Source: Amycolatopsis anabasis (GTDB taxonomy: Bacteria > Actinomycetota > Actinomycetes > Mycobacteriales > Pseudonocardiaceae). Taken from it: 64,000 nucleotides of DNA. Numbering within the stretch: the stretch's first letter is position 1; every line of letters begins with the position of its first letter. The stretch lies in the NCBI RefSeq assembly GCF_009765355.1, contig NZ_VTHK01000014.1, forward strand, positions 62,001 through 126,000. Direction: 5' to 3'. The notes below the pieces were generated by a model. The model was not told the DNA's origin, searched no databases, and saw only the letters and a program-made list of their open reading frames with translations. Positions 50,004 through 58,205 of this stretch are shown here, piece by piece. The translations under genes and the position numbers were made by a program.

Positions 50004-50926
50004 CAGTGGCAGGTGTAGGTCGGGCTGCTGTCCAGGACCTTCCCGTCGAGCCCGACGAGCCTGGAGGTGAACGTGGTGTCGGTCAGTTCGAGCCGGAGGA
50101 CGCCGAAGGTGCCGGACAGGAGTTTCGCGGTGGCCGGATGTTCGGCGTGCACCGGGTAGAGCGTCATCCCGCCCATCCCGCCGATGATCTGCACCGGGCC
50201 GTATGCGTTCGGTTTGCCCTTGACGTCCTGCGGCACGAACCGCTCGTAGTGGTGATCGTGCCCGTTGAGCACGAGATCGGCCTTGGCGTTGACCAAAGCG
50301 GACCAGATCGGCGCGGCGCCCTTGTTGTCCCCGTGGTCGCCGGAGCTGAACCGCGGATGGTGGTAGTACGCCGCCACGCAGCCCTTGGTGTTGCGGGCGA
50401 GGTCCTGTTTGAGCCAGGTCAGCTGCGCGGGTTCGGCGGCGGTGAGGCTGTCGGCGACGAAGTCGTTGGAATCCAGCGCGATGAAGTGCCAGTTGCCCAG
50501 ATCCCAGCTGTAGTAGGTCTTCCCCTGCGGGGTGGCGATCTTGCCGAAGTACTTCTTGTACCCCTCCAACGGGGTGTTGTCGTACATCTCGTGGTTGCCG
50601 GGGACCGGATGCATGATCGGTTTGAACCTGCCCCAGGTCTTGTCGAAGTACTTCTGGAAGTCGGCGAGGTGGGCGTCGTCGTACTGGTTGTCGCCCATGG
50701 TCACCACGGCCGCCGGGTTCATCGCGCCGACCAGGGCCGCGGTTTTGGGATGGACGCATTTCGCGTCGCTCGCGGTGCACCGGTCGGCGATGTCGCCCGC
50801 GGCGGCCACCACGTAGGTCCCCGGTGCTGTTGTCCACTGTGGACTCGCACCGGCGCTGGAGAGCGGCAGCAGCGCGAGCAGCGCCACGCCGAGGGCGGGG
50901 AACAGCCGGGACAGGGATGAGTTCAC
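50003..50926 (-). CDS. Secreted calcineurin-like metallophosphoesterase (purple acid phosphatase-like)
   Basis: 307 residues with a signal peptide (LFPALGVALLALLPLSSAGA). Metal-binding motifs of the family are in order: AAAGDIAD, VVTMGDNQYDD, PGNHEMYD, a lone His in YYHHPRFSSG and LNGHDHHYERF. It should hydrolyse phosphate esters outside the cell. The start is GTG at 50926 with GAGGAG six bases upstream. It is the first gene of the unit with the MFS and propeller genes. A near-palindrome lies at 50977-50995 in its leader. Confidence 0.87.
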   Translation of the reverse strand: MNSSLSRLFPALGVALLALLPLSSAGASPQWTTAPGTYVVAAAGDIADRCTASDAKCVHPKTAALVGAMNPAAVVTMGDNQYDDAHLADFQKYFDKTWGRFKPIMHPVPGNHEMYDNTPLEGYKKYFGKIATPQGKTYYSWDLGNWHFIALDSNDFVADSLTAAEPAQLTWLKQDLARNTKGCVAAYYHHPRFSSGDHGDNKGAAPIWSALVNAKADLVLNGHDHHYERFVPQDVKGKPNAYGPVQIIGGMGGMTLYPVHAEHPATAKLLSGTFGVLRLELTDTTFTSRLVGLDGKVLDSSPTYTCH

Positions 50927-50976
50927 GTCGTGCTCCTCGGGAACCGGGGCGGCGGTAGGGGAGGCTGCGTGCTCTT

Positions 50977-50995
50977 GTTAGGAAACCTTCTTAAC
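50977..50995. promoter_or_regulatory. Near-palindrome GTTAGGAA-N3-TTCTTAAC
   Basis: Arms match at 7 of 8 positions, in an AT-rich patch about 50 bp upstream of the phosphoesterase start. Similar GTTAGGAAA/TTTCCTAAC palindromes stand before secreted hydrolase genes in streptomycetes; the cognate regulator here is not identified. Confidence 0.4.
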
Positions 50996-51067
50996 AAATC
51001 TCTTCTTGACAAACCCGCCGCGAACCGGTCAAGCCGCGTTGCTCCATCCGGGGTTCGGCCCCGGGAT

Positions 51068-51703
51068 TCAGCGCGGGGCCGAGGAGACCGAGGCGGCCGC
51101 GATGACCAGCCCGGACAGGTGCTCGATCAGGCGCTCCCGCGACACGTCCAACCGGCCGTCCAGGTAGGCGCCGCCGATCTCGGCCAGCGCGCCGACCATG
51201 GCCGGTGCGGTGAGCCCGACGTCGACCGGATCGGGCGCCCGGTCGCCGAGGAAGTCGTGGGCGAGTTCGGAGATCAGCGCGGCCTGCGCCTGCAGTGCCT
51301 CCTGGCGCCGGCGCTGCAGCGTCTCGTTGGTCATCGCCTCCAGCGCCAGCACGCGTCCCTTGCGCGGATCGCCGGTGAGCAGTTCGACCCCGGCGGTGAT
51401 CACCGCGCGCACGGTCCGGCCGAAGTCGCGTGGCGCCTGGGCGACCGCCTCGAGGCAAACCCCGATCGCTTCGACCAGGACCTGGTCGTAGACGGCGAGC
51501 AGGAGCGCCTCGCGGTCGGCGAAGCTCTCGTAGAAGTAGCGCTCGGTGAGCCCGGCCCGGCGGCAGACCGTGCGCACGGTGGCGGCCGCCCAGCCCTGGG
51601 TCCCGATCACGTCCAGCCCGGCCTCGACCAGGAGCTTCCGCCGCTCGGCCCGGCGGTCCTCGGCGCTGACGCCGCGCCAGCTGCGGGTGGGGTTCGTGCG
51701 CAT
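51068..51703 (-). CDS. TetR-family transcriptional regulator
   Basis: 211 residues. The N-terminal helix-turn-helix reads LLVEAGLDVIGTQGWAAATV, RTVCRRAGLTERYFYESFAD, the classical TetR pattern; the C-terminal ligand domain is diverged. ATG at 51703. The divergent DUF2236 gene starts 79 bp away, with a palindrome between them, so it most likely represses that gene and itself. Confidence 0.87.
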   Translation of the reverse strand: MRTNPTRSWRGVSAEDRRAERRKLLVEAGLDVIGTQGWAAATVRTVCRRAGLTERYFYESFADREALLLAVYDQVLVEAIGVCLEAVAQAPRDFGRTVRAVITAGVELLTGDPRKGRVLALEAMTNETLQRRRQEALQAQAALISELAHDFLGDRAPDPVDVGLTAPAMVGALAEIGGAYLDGRLDVSRERLIEHLSGLVIAAASVSSAPR

Positions 51704-51729
51704 GGCTCCCAATCTTGACATCGGCCGTT

Positions 51730-51762
51730 GTCCATAGTCTATCGTGAAAGTGGACTACGGAC
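51730..51762. promoter_or_regulatory. Operator-like inverted repeat between TetR and DUF2236 genes
   Basis: GTCCATAGTC (51730-51739) and GACTACGGAC (51753-51762) form 10-bp arms with one mismatch, 13 bp apart. CGTTGTCCA recurs at 51726 and 51762 as a direct repeat. The repeat overlaps the downstream side of a plausible -35 TTGACA at 51715-51720 for the rightward gene. Confidence 0.5.
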
Positions 51763-51782
51763 GTTGTCCAAAGGAGGGCACC

Positions 51783-52679
51783 ATGGGTTCGGTGCGCATG
51801 ACGGATCGCGAGGCATTCGCCCTGACGCTCGGCCGGGACTCGGCCTCCTGGCAGTACGCGAGCGATGTCCGGGGTTTCCTGGTCGCCGGGTGCACGCTCC
51901 TGTTGCAGGTGGCGCATCCGACGATCGGTTCCGGCGTGCGCGATCACTCGAACTTCCGGCAGGAACCCTGGCAGCGGCTCTTCCGCACGCTCGACTACGT
52001 GATGCTGACCGTCTACAGCGGGGACGACGCGGTCGAGGTGACCCGCAAACTGCGCGAGATGCACAAGCGGATCAAGGGGGTCAACCCCGACGGCAGCCGG
52101 TACCACGCGCTCGAACCGGGCGCCTACGCGTGGGTGCAGGCGACCCTGGTCTACGCCCTGGTCATGGTGCACGAGCGGTTCGGTCGTGGCATCCGGCCCG
52201 ACGACCTCGAGCGCCTCTACCAGGAATGGCTCGGGCTGGGACGCCTGCTCGGCATCCGCGAGGGGGACCTGCCACCGGACTGGGCCGGGCTGCTCGCGTA
52301 CGTCGACGAGGTGGTCGAGACCCGGCTCGAGCACACCGAGACCGTGGACGTCGTGCTGCGCAGCATCGCCGCACCGGCGCGCCCGCCGAAACTGCCCGCG
52401 TGGACCGAGCCGCTCTGGCGCGTGGTCCGGGCTCCGGCCGCGCACGTGCTCACGCTGTGCACCGTCGGCCTCCTCCCGCCGGTACTGCGGGCGCGCTTCG
52501 GCCTGCGCTGGACCGCGGGGCAGGACCGCCAGTTGCGCGCCCTCGCCGCGGTGTCCCGCGCGCTCACCCCGATTCTGCCCCGGACCCTGCGGATCAACGG
52601 GCCGCTTTACCTCCGGACCCGCGCGAAAGCAATACCCCGGGACGAGTTCGCCCCGGCGCAGTACGCGGTTCGGAAATAA
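51783..52679 (+). CDS. DUF2236 / MpaB-like oxygenase family protein
   Basis: 298 residues. The family signatures are GCTLLLQVAHPTIGSGVRDH with its conserved His, the RLFRTLDYVMLTVYSGD stretch, and HKRIKGVNPDGSRYHALEPG. DUF2236 proteins include the latex-clearing/rubber oxygenases' relatives and fungal MpaB; several bind haem b through conserved His/Arg residues. Substrate unknown. ATG at 51783 has AAGGAGG five bases upstream, one of the best ribosome sites here. It is divergent from its presumed TetR repressor. Confidence 0.82.
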   Translation: MGSVRMTDREAFALTLGRDSASWQYASDVRGFLVAGCTLLLQVAHPTIGSGVRDHSNFRQEPWQRLFRTLDYVMLTVYSGDDAVEVTRKLREMHKRIKGVNPDGSRYHALEPGAYAWVQATLVYALVMVHERFGRGIRPDDLERLYQEWLGLGRLLGIREGDLPPDWAGLLAYVDEVVETRLEHTETVDVVLRSIAAPARPPKLPAWTEPLWRVVRAPAAHVLTLCTVGLLPPVLRARFGLRWTAGQDRQLRALAAVSRALTPILPRTLRINGPLYLRTRAKAIPRDEFAPAQYAVRK

Positions 52680-52777
52680 CACCGAGCAGCGATCGTCTGC
52701 GGAAAGAAATTCCGCATATGCTCACCCGACTGAAGTCGATCATGTTCACTCGGTCGTGGTTTCGCTACTCTGGAGTT

Positions 52778-53959
52778 ATGCCATCGGGGATGGGACGCAC
52801 GCTGCGTCAGATCCGGCATGCTCGCGGCAAATCGCTCGCCGTGGTCGCGGGTTTGGCCGGAATCTCGCCTTCCTATCTGTCGCGGCTCGAATCGGGCGAG
52901 CGCGCGCTGGACCGCCGTTCGCTGATCGTCGCGCTGGCGAACGCGCTGGAAGTGGCGCCGAGCGAGCTCACCGGCGAGGCGTCCCGGGTGCCCGGCGAAC
53001 TCGACGAGGACCGCTCGCTCAACGACGTCCGCCTCGCCCTGCTGTCGGTGAGCATGAACGAACCCGGGGGCCAGGTGGTGCCGGTCGAAATGCTGACCGC
53101 CCGGGTCGCCGACGTGCTCGACGCGCAGCGCGACTGCCGGTATCCCGTGGTCGGGGAGGCGTTGCCGTCCCTCATCCGCGATCTGCACACCACGCTGGAC
53201 GCCGGGCAGGACGAGCGCGCGGTGTTGCGCCTGCTCACCCTCACGCACGTGCAGGGCACCCAAGCCTGGTTGATGGACGTGGGCGCCTCGCTCGATCTCG
53301 GCTGGCAGGCCGCCACGCTGGCCCGGGAAGCCGCCGAGCGGCTCGAGGACGATCCGATCTCGCAGGCGGTGAGCGCGTTCGGCACGGCGTTCGGCCTGCT
53401 CGGCGCGGGCGCCTTCGAACTCGCCGCCAAGGCCCTGGCGTCCCCCGAAGTCGGCACCGCGACCAGCGAGGACCAGCAGGTCTCCGGCATGCTCGCGCTG
53501 ACCTCGTCCCTGGTCGCCGCGGCCAGCGGCGATCAGGGCGGCCGGACCGCCGCCCTCGACCAGGCCGCCGCGCTGGCCGACCGGACCGGCGAGGGGAACG
53601 CGCTGTGGTTCGGGTTCGGCCCGAGCAACGTCGGCGTCTGGCGGATGTCGGTCGCCCTGGAGATGGGGGAGAACGCCGAGGCGGCGCGGATCGCGACCAC
53701 GGTGAACCCGCACGCCCTGCCGTCCCCGACCCGGCGCGCGGCCTACTGGCGGGAATATGGCCGGGCGCTGGCGCATCTGCCCCGCCACCAGAACGACGCC
53801 GTGCTGATGTTGCGTCGCGCGGAACAAATTTCCCCGGCCCGGATTCACCGGCATCCGTTCATGCGCTCGATCATCGCGGAATTGCTCGCGAGATCCAGGC
53901 GGGATTCGGTCGGACGCGAGTTGCGCGGAATGGCATATCGCGCCGGACTGCCGGTGTAG
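52778..53959 (+). CDS. XRE-family helix-turn-helix regulator with TPR-like C-terminus
   Basis: 393 residues. The N-terminal helix-turn-helix (about 5-65) reads LRQIRHARGKSLAVVAGLAG, ISPSYLSRLESGERALDRRS; the rest is an all-helical TPR-like domain ending RELRGMAYRAGL. This layout is common in actinobacterial regulators that pair with a small secreted or metal-binding partner. ATG at 52778 is used; ATG at 52790 is also possible. A small Cys-containing protein gene follows 101 bp downstream on the same strand. Confidence 0.82.
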   Translation: MPSGMGRTLRQIRHARGKSLAVVAGLAGISPSYLSRLESGERALDRRSLIVALANALEVAPSELTGEASRVPGELDEDRSLNDVRLALLSVSMNEPGGQVVPVEMLTARVADVLDAQRDCRYPVVGEALPSLIRDLHTTLDAGQDERAVLRLLTLTHVQGTQAWLMDVGASLDLGWQAATLAREAAERLEDDPISQAVSAFGTAFGLLGAGAFELAAKALASPEVGTATSEDQQVSGMLALTSSLVAAASGDQGGRTAALDQAAALADRTGEGNALWFGFGPSNVGVWRMSVALEMGENAEAARIATTVNPHALPSPTRRAAYWREYGRALAHLPRHQNDAVLMLRRAEQISPARIHRHPFMRSIIAELLARSRRDSVGRELRGMAYRAGLPV

Positions 53960-54060
53960 CCCATTCGAGTGTTTGCCACGCAGACAACATTTTCGCGGAT
54001 TCGTGTTCCATTCTGCCCGGCGTGATACGGAGGTCCTCGGCACCGGGAGTCGGTCGTTGG

Positions 54061-54270
54061 ATGGCGAGTCAGATCGGAGTACCACAGCGCGCCAAGCATT
54101 TCGTACCGCAGTCCACGCCGGCCGAGACCGACCACGACGGCTGGCCCGTCGGCTACCTCGCCGACTGCGGTGAACTGTGCATCCCCGCGGACAAGCGCTA
54201 CCTCGCCGGGCTGCCGTTCTGCGCCCTCTGCAAGGCGCGGCACCTCAACGCCGCCGGGGAGCCGAACTGA
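54061..54270 (+). CDS. Small protein with a CxxxC-CxxC pattern
   Basis: 69 residues starting MASQIGVPQRAKHFVPQSTP. Four Cys occur as CGELC and CALCKARH near the end, with a His just after (CALCKARHLNA), a possible zinc-ribbon. ATG at 54061 without a strong ribosome site. Located just downstream of the XRE regulator, with which such small proteins are often paired in this group; the function is unknown. Confidence 0.5.
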   Translation: MASQIGVPQRAKHFVPQSTPAETDHDGWPVGYLADCGELCIPADKRYLAGLPFCALCKARHLNAAGEPN

Positions 54271-54273
54271 ACT

Positions 54274-54729
54274 TCAGTCGTGGCGATGCCGGTCGGCGTC
54301 GAACGGGAACGAGGCCCATTCCCGCCAGCGCCGCGCGAAGTCGTCCTCGGCGCTGTCGCCGGTCTCGGGTGGCGGTTGGGCGGGGTCCGGCTCGTCGCCG
54401 TCCGGTGTGCTCAGCCGCGCGAGATCGTCCAGGGCCGGTTCGACCAGTGCCACGCCGGTGGTGAGGCAGCCGCGCAGGGCTTTCAGATCGGCGAGCAGAT
54501 CGCCGAGAACCTCGTGCCGCGCGGGTTCGTCGAGCACCGCGGGCGCCTGGTCGGCGAGTTCGTCGGTGATGGCGGACAGGGTGGTGGTCACGCGGAGCGT
54601 GTCGGCGAGTGCGGCGTGCAGGGCCTCGACATCCAGATCGGCCACCCGCAGCCGATCGTGGGCATCCTGCAAAGACCGATGGGCCCGGTGAAGTTCGGCG
54701 GCCACATCCGGGGACTGCTGCGCGCTCAT
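54274..54729 (-). CDS. Hypothetical coiled-coil-like protein
   Basis: 151 residues, mostly Ala/Leu/Asp. Residues about 10-90 look like two long amphipathic helices (ELHRAHRSLQDAHDRLRVAD, LADLKALRGCLTTGVALVEP), and the tail is acidic (DGDEPDPAQPPPETGDSAED). ATG at 54729 has GGTGAG upstream. Stop lies 3 bp from the stop of the small Cys protein (convergent). No family recognised. Confidence 0.5.
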   Translation of the reverse strand: MSAQQSPDVAAELHRAHRSLQDAHDRLRVADLDVEALHAALADTLRVTTTLSAITDELADQAPAVLDEPARHEVLGDLLADLKALRGCLTTGVALVEPALDDLARLSTPDGDEPDPAQPPPETGDSAEDDFARRWREWASFPFDADRHRHD

Positions 54730-54849
54730 CGGAGCTCACCTGTATTCCTCTACCTGGACGCACCAAAACTTCTATCGTGCGGTGCAGATTGAGTCAATGA
54801 GCCGATGTAGTTAACATGGATCAACGGTAGCGATTCAGTGGAGTGTCCC

Positions 54850-55176
54850 GTGGCAGGACTGCACAAGCTCGACGACGAGGACTATCCCGCCTACACCACC
54901 GGCCAGGCCGCCGAATTGCTCGACGTGCAACAGGCCTTCCTGCGCAGCCTCGATTCCGCCGGCGCGGTGTCGCCGCATCGTTCGGCGGGTGGCCACCGGC
55001 GATACACCCGGAGACAGCTCACCATCGCGGGCCGCCTGCGCGCGCTGTTCGACGAGGGGTACAGCCTGACCGCCTCCCAGCGCATCCTGGCCCTGGAGGA
55101 CGAACTCGCGCAGGCTCGCGACGAGATCAGCTTCCTGCGCGCCCGGCTCGGTCTCGAGGGCGCCGCCGAAGCCTGA
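54850..55176 (+). CDS. MerR-family regulator, single-domain
   Basis: 108 residues. The MerR winged helix reads YTTGQAAELLDVQQAFLRSL and VSPHRSAGGHRRYTRRQLTI, followed by a C-terminal helix (LEDELAQARDEISFLRARLG) that forms the dimer coil. No ligand-binding domain, as in HspR or BldC-type proteins. GTG at 54850 is chosen (GGAG six bases upstream) over GTG at 54838, giving the family-like start AGLHKLDDEDYPAYTTG. Target genes are unknown. Confidence 0.8.
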   Translation: MAGLHKLDDEDYPAYTTGQAAELLDVQQAFLRSLDSAGAVSPHRSAGGHRRYTRRQLTIAGRLRALFDEGYSLTASQRILALEDELAQARDEISFLRARLGLEGAAEA

Positions 55177-55284
55177 TCGAGCGAACCGTCGCTTACTTCC
55201 GGACACGAATTCCGCTTGGTTCGAACGAAGTTGACACCGGCCGACGCGATCGACGCCTCACCCGGTCGGCTAGACTCCGCGATT

Positions 55285-56460
55285 GTGACGTCCAGCAGCC
55301 AGGCTCCGGTCCGCCGGCCGAGGAACCGCAAGGCCCAGATCGCGGAGACCGCCGCCGAGCTGTTCTGCGCGCGGGGATTCCACAACGTCGGGGTGGACGA
55401 CATCGCCGAGGTCGTCGGCATCACCGGCCCCGCCATCTACCGGCATTTCCGCAACAAGCAGGAAATCCTGGTGTGCGCCGCCGAGGAACTGTGCGCGTTG
55501 GTCGAATCGGTCATCGAGACCGGCGCGGAAACCGGGGGGCTCGACGGCGCGTTGCGCGCGGCGGCCGCGGTGGCCCTCGACCGCCGGACGGTCGGCCGGT
55601 TGTACCAGTGGGAGGGCAGGCACCTGCCCGAAGCGGGTCGATTGGTCTTCGCCGGGCGGATCGAGAAGCTGATCCGCCGGCTGCGCGATCTGTTGCTCCG
55701 GAGCCGGCCCGCACTGTCCAAATCGGACGCCCGGTATCTCGTGCTGACGGCGCTGAGCGTGCTGGCCAGCCCGTCGACGCATCGGGTCAAACTGTCCCGG
55801 GCGAAGGCGGAGGCGATCCTGCTCGCGATCGCCGACGACGTGCTCGGGGTCGCCGAACTGCCCGCCGCGGGGAAGGCCGCCGACGAGCCCGCCCCGGGCC
55901 ACGGCGCGCTGCTGCCCCGCCGCGAACGGCTGCTCGGCGAGGCCGTGCGCCTGTTCAACCGGCACGGCTACCACGAGGTGGGCATCGAGGACATCGGCGC
56001 GGCCGCCGGGATCAACGCGTCGAGCGTGTACCGCCACTTCCCGGGCAAGGCGAGCCTGCTCGCCGCCGTCTACTACCGCGCCGCCGAACGGCTCAACGTG
56101 GCGACCAACGACGTCCTGGCCGCGGCCGTCGATGCCGAGGACGCGCTGAACCGGCTGATCGAGTCCTACGTGCGGCTGACCTTCGACCAGGCCGACCTGG
56201 CCGCGGTCTACGTGTCGGAGAACGAGAACCTGCCCGCCGACGACCGGCACGCGCTGCGGGCCGCGCAGCACCAGCACGTCGACACCTGGGTGCGGCTGGT
56301 CGGCTCGGTCCGCCCCGGGGAGCCCGCGGCCGAGGTCCGGTTCCGGGTGCACGCCGCGCTCAACGCGGTCACCGACCTGGTGCGCCTGCGCGCATCGGCC
56401 CCCACCGGGCCGGAGCGGGTGACCACCCTGGTCGACACCATCCTGCGTGGCACACGGTAG
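55285..56460 (+). CDS. Tandem TetR-family regulator upstream of the mce operon
   Basis: 391 residues with two complete TetR units. The first helix-turn-helix is IAETAAELFCARGFHNVGVD, VGITGPAIYRHFRNKQEILV (about 15-60); the second, after a linker, is LLGEAVRLFNRHGYHEVGIE, AGINASSVYRHFPGKASLLA (about 215-260). Each is followed by a helical ligand domain. Such double TetR proteins are uncommon. The gene is co-oriented with and 93 bp upstream of yrbEA-mce genes, with palindromes in the gap, so it is a good candidate for their regulator. GTG at 55285; an upstream in-frame start at 55216 exists. Confidence 0.85.
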   Translation: MTSSSQAPVRRPRNRKAQIAETAAELFCARGFHNVGVDDIAEVVGITGPAIYRHFRNKQEILVCAAEELCALVESVIETGAETGGLDGALRAAAAVALDRRTVGRLYQWEGRHLPEAGRLVFAGRIEKLIRRLRDLLLRSRPALSKSDARYLVLTALSVLASPSTHRVKLSRAKAEAILLAIADDVLGVAELPAAGKAADEPAPGHGALLPRRERLLGEAVRLFNRHGYHEVGIEDIGAAAGINASSVYRHFPGKASLLAAVYYRAAERLNVATNDVLAAAVDAEDALNRLIESYVRLTFDQADLAAVYVSENENLPADDRHALRAAQHQHVDTWVRLVGSVRPGEPAAEVRFRVHAALNAVTDLVRLRASAPTGPERVTTLVDTILRGTR

Positions 56461-56471
56461 GCGAACCGCGC

Positions 56472-56526
56472 CTAACAAATCGCAACCTTATTGGTTAGCG
56501 GTCGTTGTGTTGTTACAGTCACAACG
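56472..56526. promoter_or_regulatory. Palindromes upstream of the mce operon
   Basis: CGTTGTG (56503-56509) pairs with CACAACG (56520-56526) across 10 bp, and CTAAC (56472-56476) with GTTAG (56494-56498) across 17 bp, in an AT-rich gap ending 27 bp before yrbEA. They are plausible sites for the tandem TetR protein, whose two DNA-binding domains could occupy both. Confidence 0.5.
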
Positions 56527-56553
56527 CGAATGACCGTTAACCAGGAGGCGTCG

Positions 56554-57360
56554 ATGCAGACGGCTGGAGTCGAACGGGGCGCTGTGGGCCGCGCCCTCGC
56601 GGAGTCCGGCGAGCTGGTCGCCTTCGCCTGGTACACGGTCCGGTCCGCGCTGCGGACGGTGTTCACCGGCCGGTTCTCCTGGTCGGAATGCCTGCGCCAG
56701 ATGTGGTTCCTGGCCACCGTGACGACCGTGCCGTCGGTGCTGGTGATGATCCCGTTCGGGGTGGCCGTGGCGCTCAACGTCGGCTCGCTCGCCGCGCAGA
56801 TCGGCGCCGAGGCCTACGGCGGCGCCGTGGTGGCGTTCCTGATCATCGGGCAGGCCGGGCCGATGGTGTGCGCGCTGATGATCTCCGGGGTCGGCGGCTC
56901 GGCCATCACCGCGGACCTCGGCTCGCGCAAGATCCGCGAGGAGACCGACGCGCTCGAGGTGATGGGCGTGTCCACGGTCGCCCGGCTGGTCGTGCCCCGC
57001 GTGGTCGCCGCGGTGCTGATCACCATGCTGCTCAACGGCGTGGTGATGGTGGTCGGCATCGGCGCGAGCCTGCTGTTCCACGTCTACGTGATGGAAGGGA
57101 CGACCGGTGGCTTCCTCGGCACGCTCACCCAGTTCGCCTCGGTGAACGACTTCCTCTCCTCCGAGCTGAAGGCCGCCGCGTTCGGGCTGTGCTCGGCGAT
57201 CGTCGCCAGCTACAAGGGGCTGACCGCGAAGGGCGGGCCGCAGGGGGTGGGCAACGCGGTCAACGAATCGGTGGTGCTGGCGTTCATCCTGGTGTTCGTC
57301 GTGAACACCGCGATCAGCCAGCTGTTCCCGCTCTTCGTCCCGGCGCGGGGGGAGTACTGA
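56554..57360 (+). CDS. yrbEA: YrbE/MlaE-family ABC permease, first subunit
   Basis: 268 residues with about five to six membrane helices. MlaE signatures: VPSVLVMIPFGVAVALNVGS, the conserved GQAGPMVCALMISGVGGSAI, and ADLGSRKIREETDALEVMGV. In Mce systems two YrbE proteins form the permease for lipid or steroid import energised by MceG ATPase, which is not in this window. ATG at 56554 is chosen for AGGAGG five bases upstream; ATG at 56530 is also in frame. The stop overlaps the next start (TGATG). Confidence 0.92.
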   Translation: MQTAGVERGAVGRALAESGELVAFAWYTVRSALRTVFTGRFSWSECLRQMWFLATVTTVPSVLVMIPFGVAVALNVGSLAAQIGAEAYGGAVVAFLIIGQAGPMVCALMISGVGGSAITADLGSRKIREETDALEVMGVSTVARLVVPRVVAAVLITMLLNGVVMVVGIGASLLFHVYVMEGTTGGFLGTLTQFASVNDFLSSELKAAAFGLCSAIVASYKGLTAKGGPQGVGNAVNESVVLAFILVFVVNTAISQLFPLFVPARGEY

Positions 57361-58205
57361 TGCTGGTGGTCCCCGCGCCCGCCCGGCGGGCCACGCGTGC
57401 CGGGGTGGACGGCCTGGCCGCGCTCGGCGGGCAGTTCGTCTTCTACGCCCGCGCGATCGCGGCCGCCCCGCGCACGTGCAAACGCTACTGGCGCCACGTG
57501 ATCCGGTTGATCGCGGAGATCAGCTTCGGCTCCGGTGCGCTGCTGGCCGGGGGTGGCACGGTCGGCGTGATCTTCGCGATGTCGTTCGTCTCCGGCACCC
57601 AGGTCGGGCTGGAGGGCTTCCGCGGGCTCAACCTCGTCGGGCTTTCCCCGATGGCGGGGGTGATGTCGGCGGTCGCCAACACCCGGGAGATCGCGCCCGC
57701 GGTGGCGAGCGTGGCGCTGGCCGCGAAGGTGGGCACCGGTTTCACCGCGCAGCTCGGCGCGATGCGGATCTCCGACGAGGTGGACGCGCTGGAATCGATG
57801 AGCGTGCCGTCGATCCCGTTCCTGGTCACCACCCGCATGATCGCCGCGTTCGTCGCCGTCATCCCGCTCTACCTGGTCGGCCTGTTCGCGTCCTACGTGG
57901 CCACCGGGGTCACGATCGTCAACCTCAACGGGCAGTCCCAGGGCACCTACGACTACTACTTCAACCTCTTCCTGCCGCCGCAGGACGTGGTGTACTCCCT
58001 GCTCAAGGCGTTGCTGTTCGCCGGGATCGTCACGCTCGTGCACTGCTACCACGGCTACTTCGCCTCCGGCGGGCCGGAGGGCGTGGGCCGGGCGGCGGGT
58101 CGCGCGCTGCGCACCAGCATCGTGCTGATCATGTCCGCCGACGTGCTGCTCACCATGCTCTTCTGGGGCCTGCACCAGACCTTGCCGGGAATGGGGCCGC
58201 AATGA
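57360..58205 (+). CDS. yrbEB: YrbE/MlaE-family ABC permease, second subunit
   Basis: 281 residues. Family stretches: ISFGSGALLAGGGTVGVIFA, GLSPMAGVMSAVANTREIAP, and the EQ-loop-like GAMRISDEVDALESMSVPS. Five to six membrane helices. ATG at 57360 shares one base with the yrbEA stop, and its stop overlaps the mceA start (ATGA). It is the heterodimer partner of the first YrbE in the Mce importer. Confidence 0.92.
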   Translation: MLVVPAPARRATRAGVDGLAALGGQFVFYARAIAAAPRTCKRYWRHVIRLIAEISFGSGALLAGGGTVGVIFAMSFVSGTQVGLEGFRGLNLVGLSPMAGVMSAVANTREIAPAVASVALAAKVGTGFTAQLGAMRISDEVDALESMSVPSIPFLVTTRMIAAFVAVIPLYLVGLFASYVATGVTIVNLNGQSQGTYDYYFNLFLPPQDVVYSLLKALLFAGIVTLVHCYHGYFASGGPEGVGRAAGRALRTSIVLIMSADVLLTMLFWGLHQTLPGMGPQ

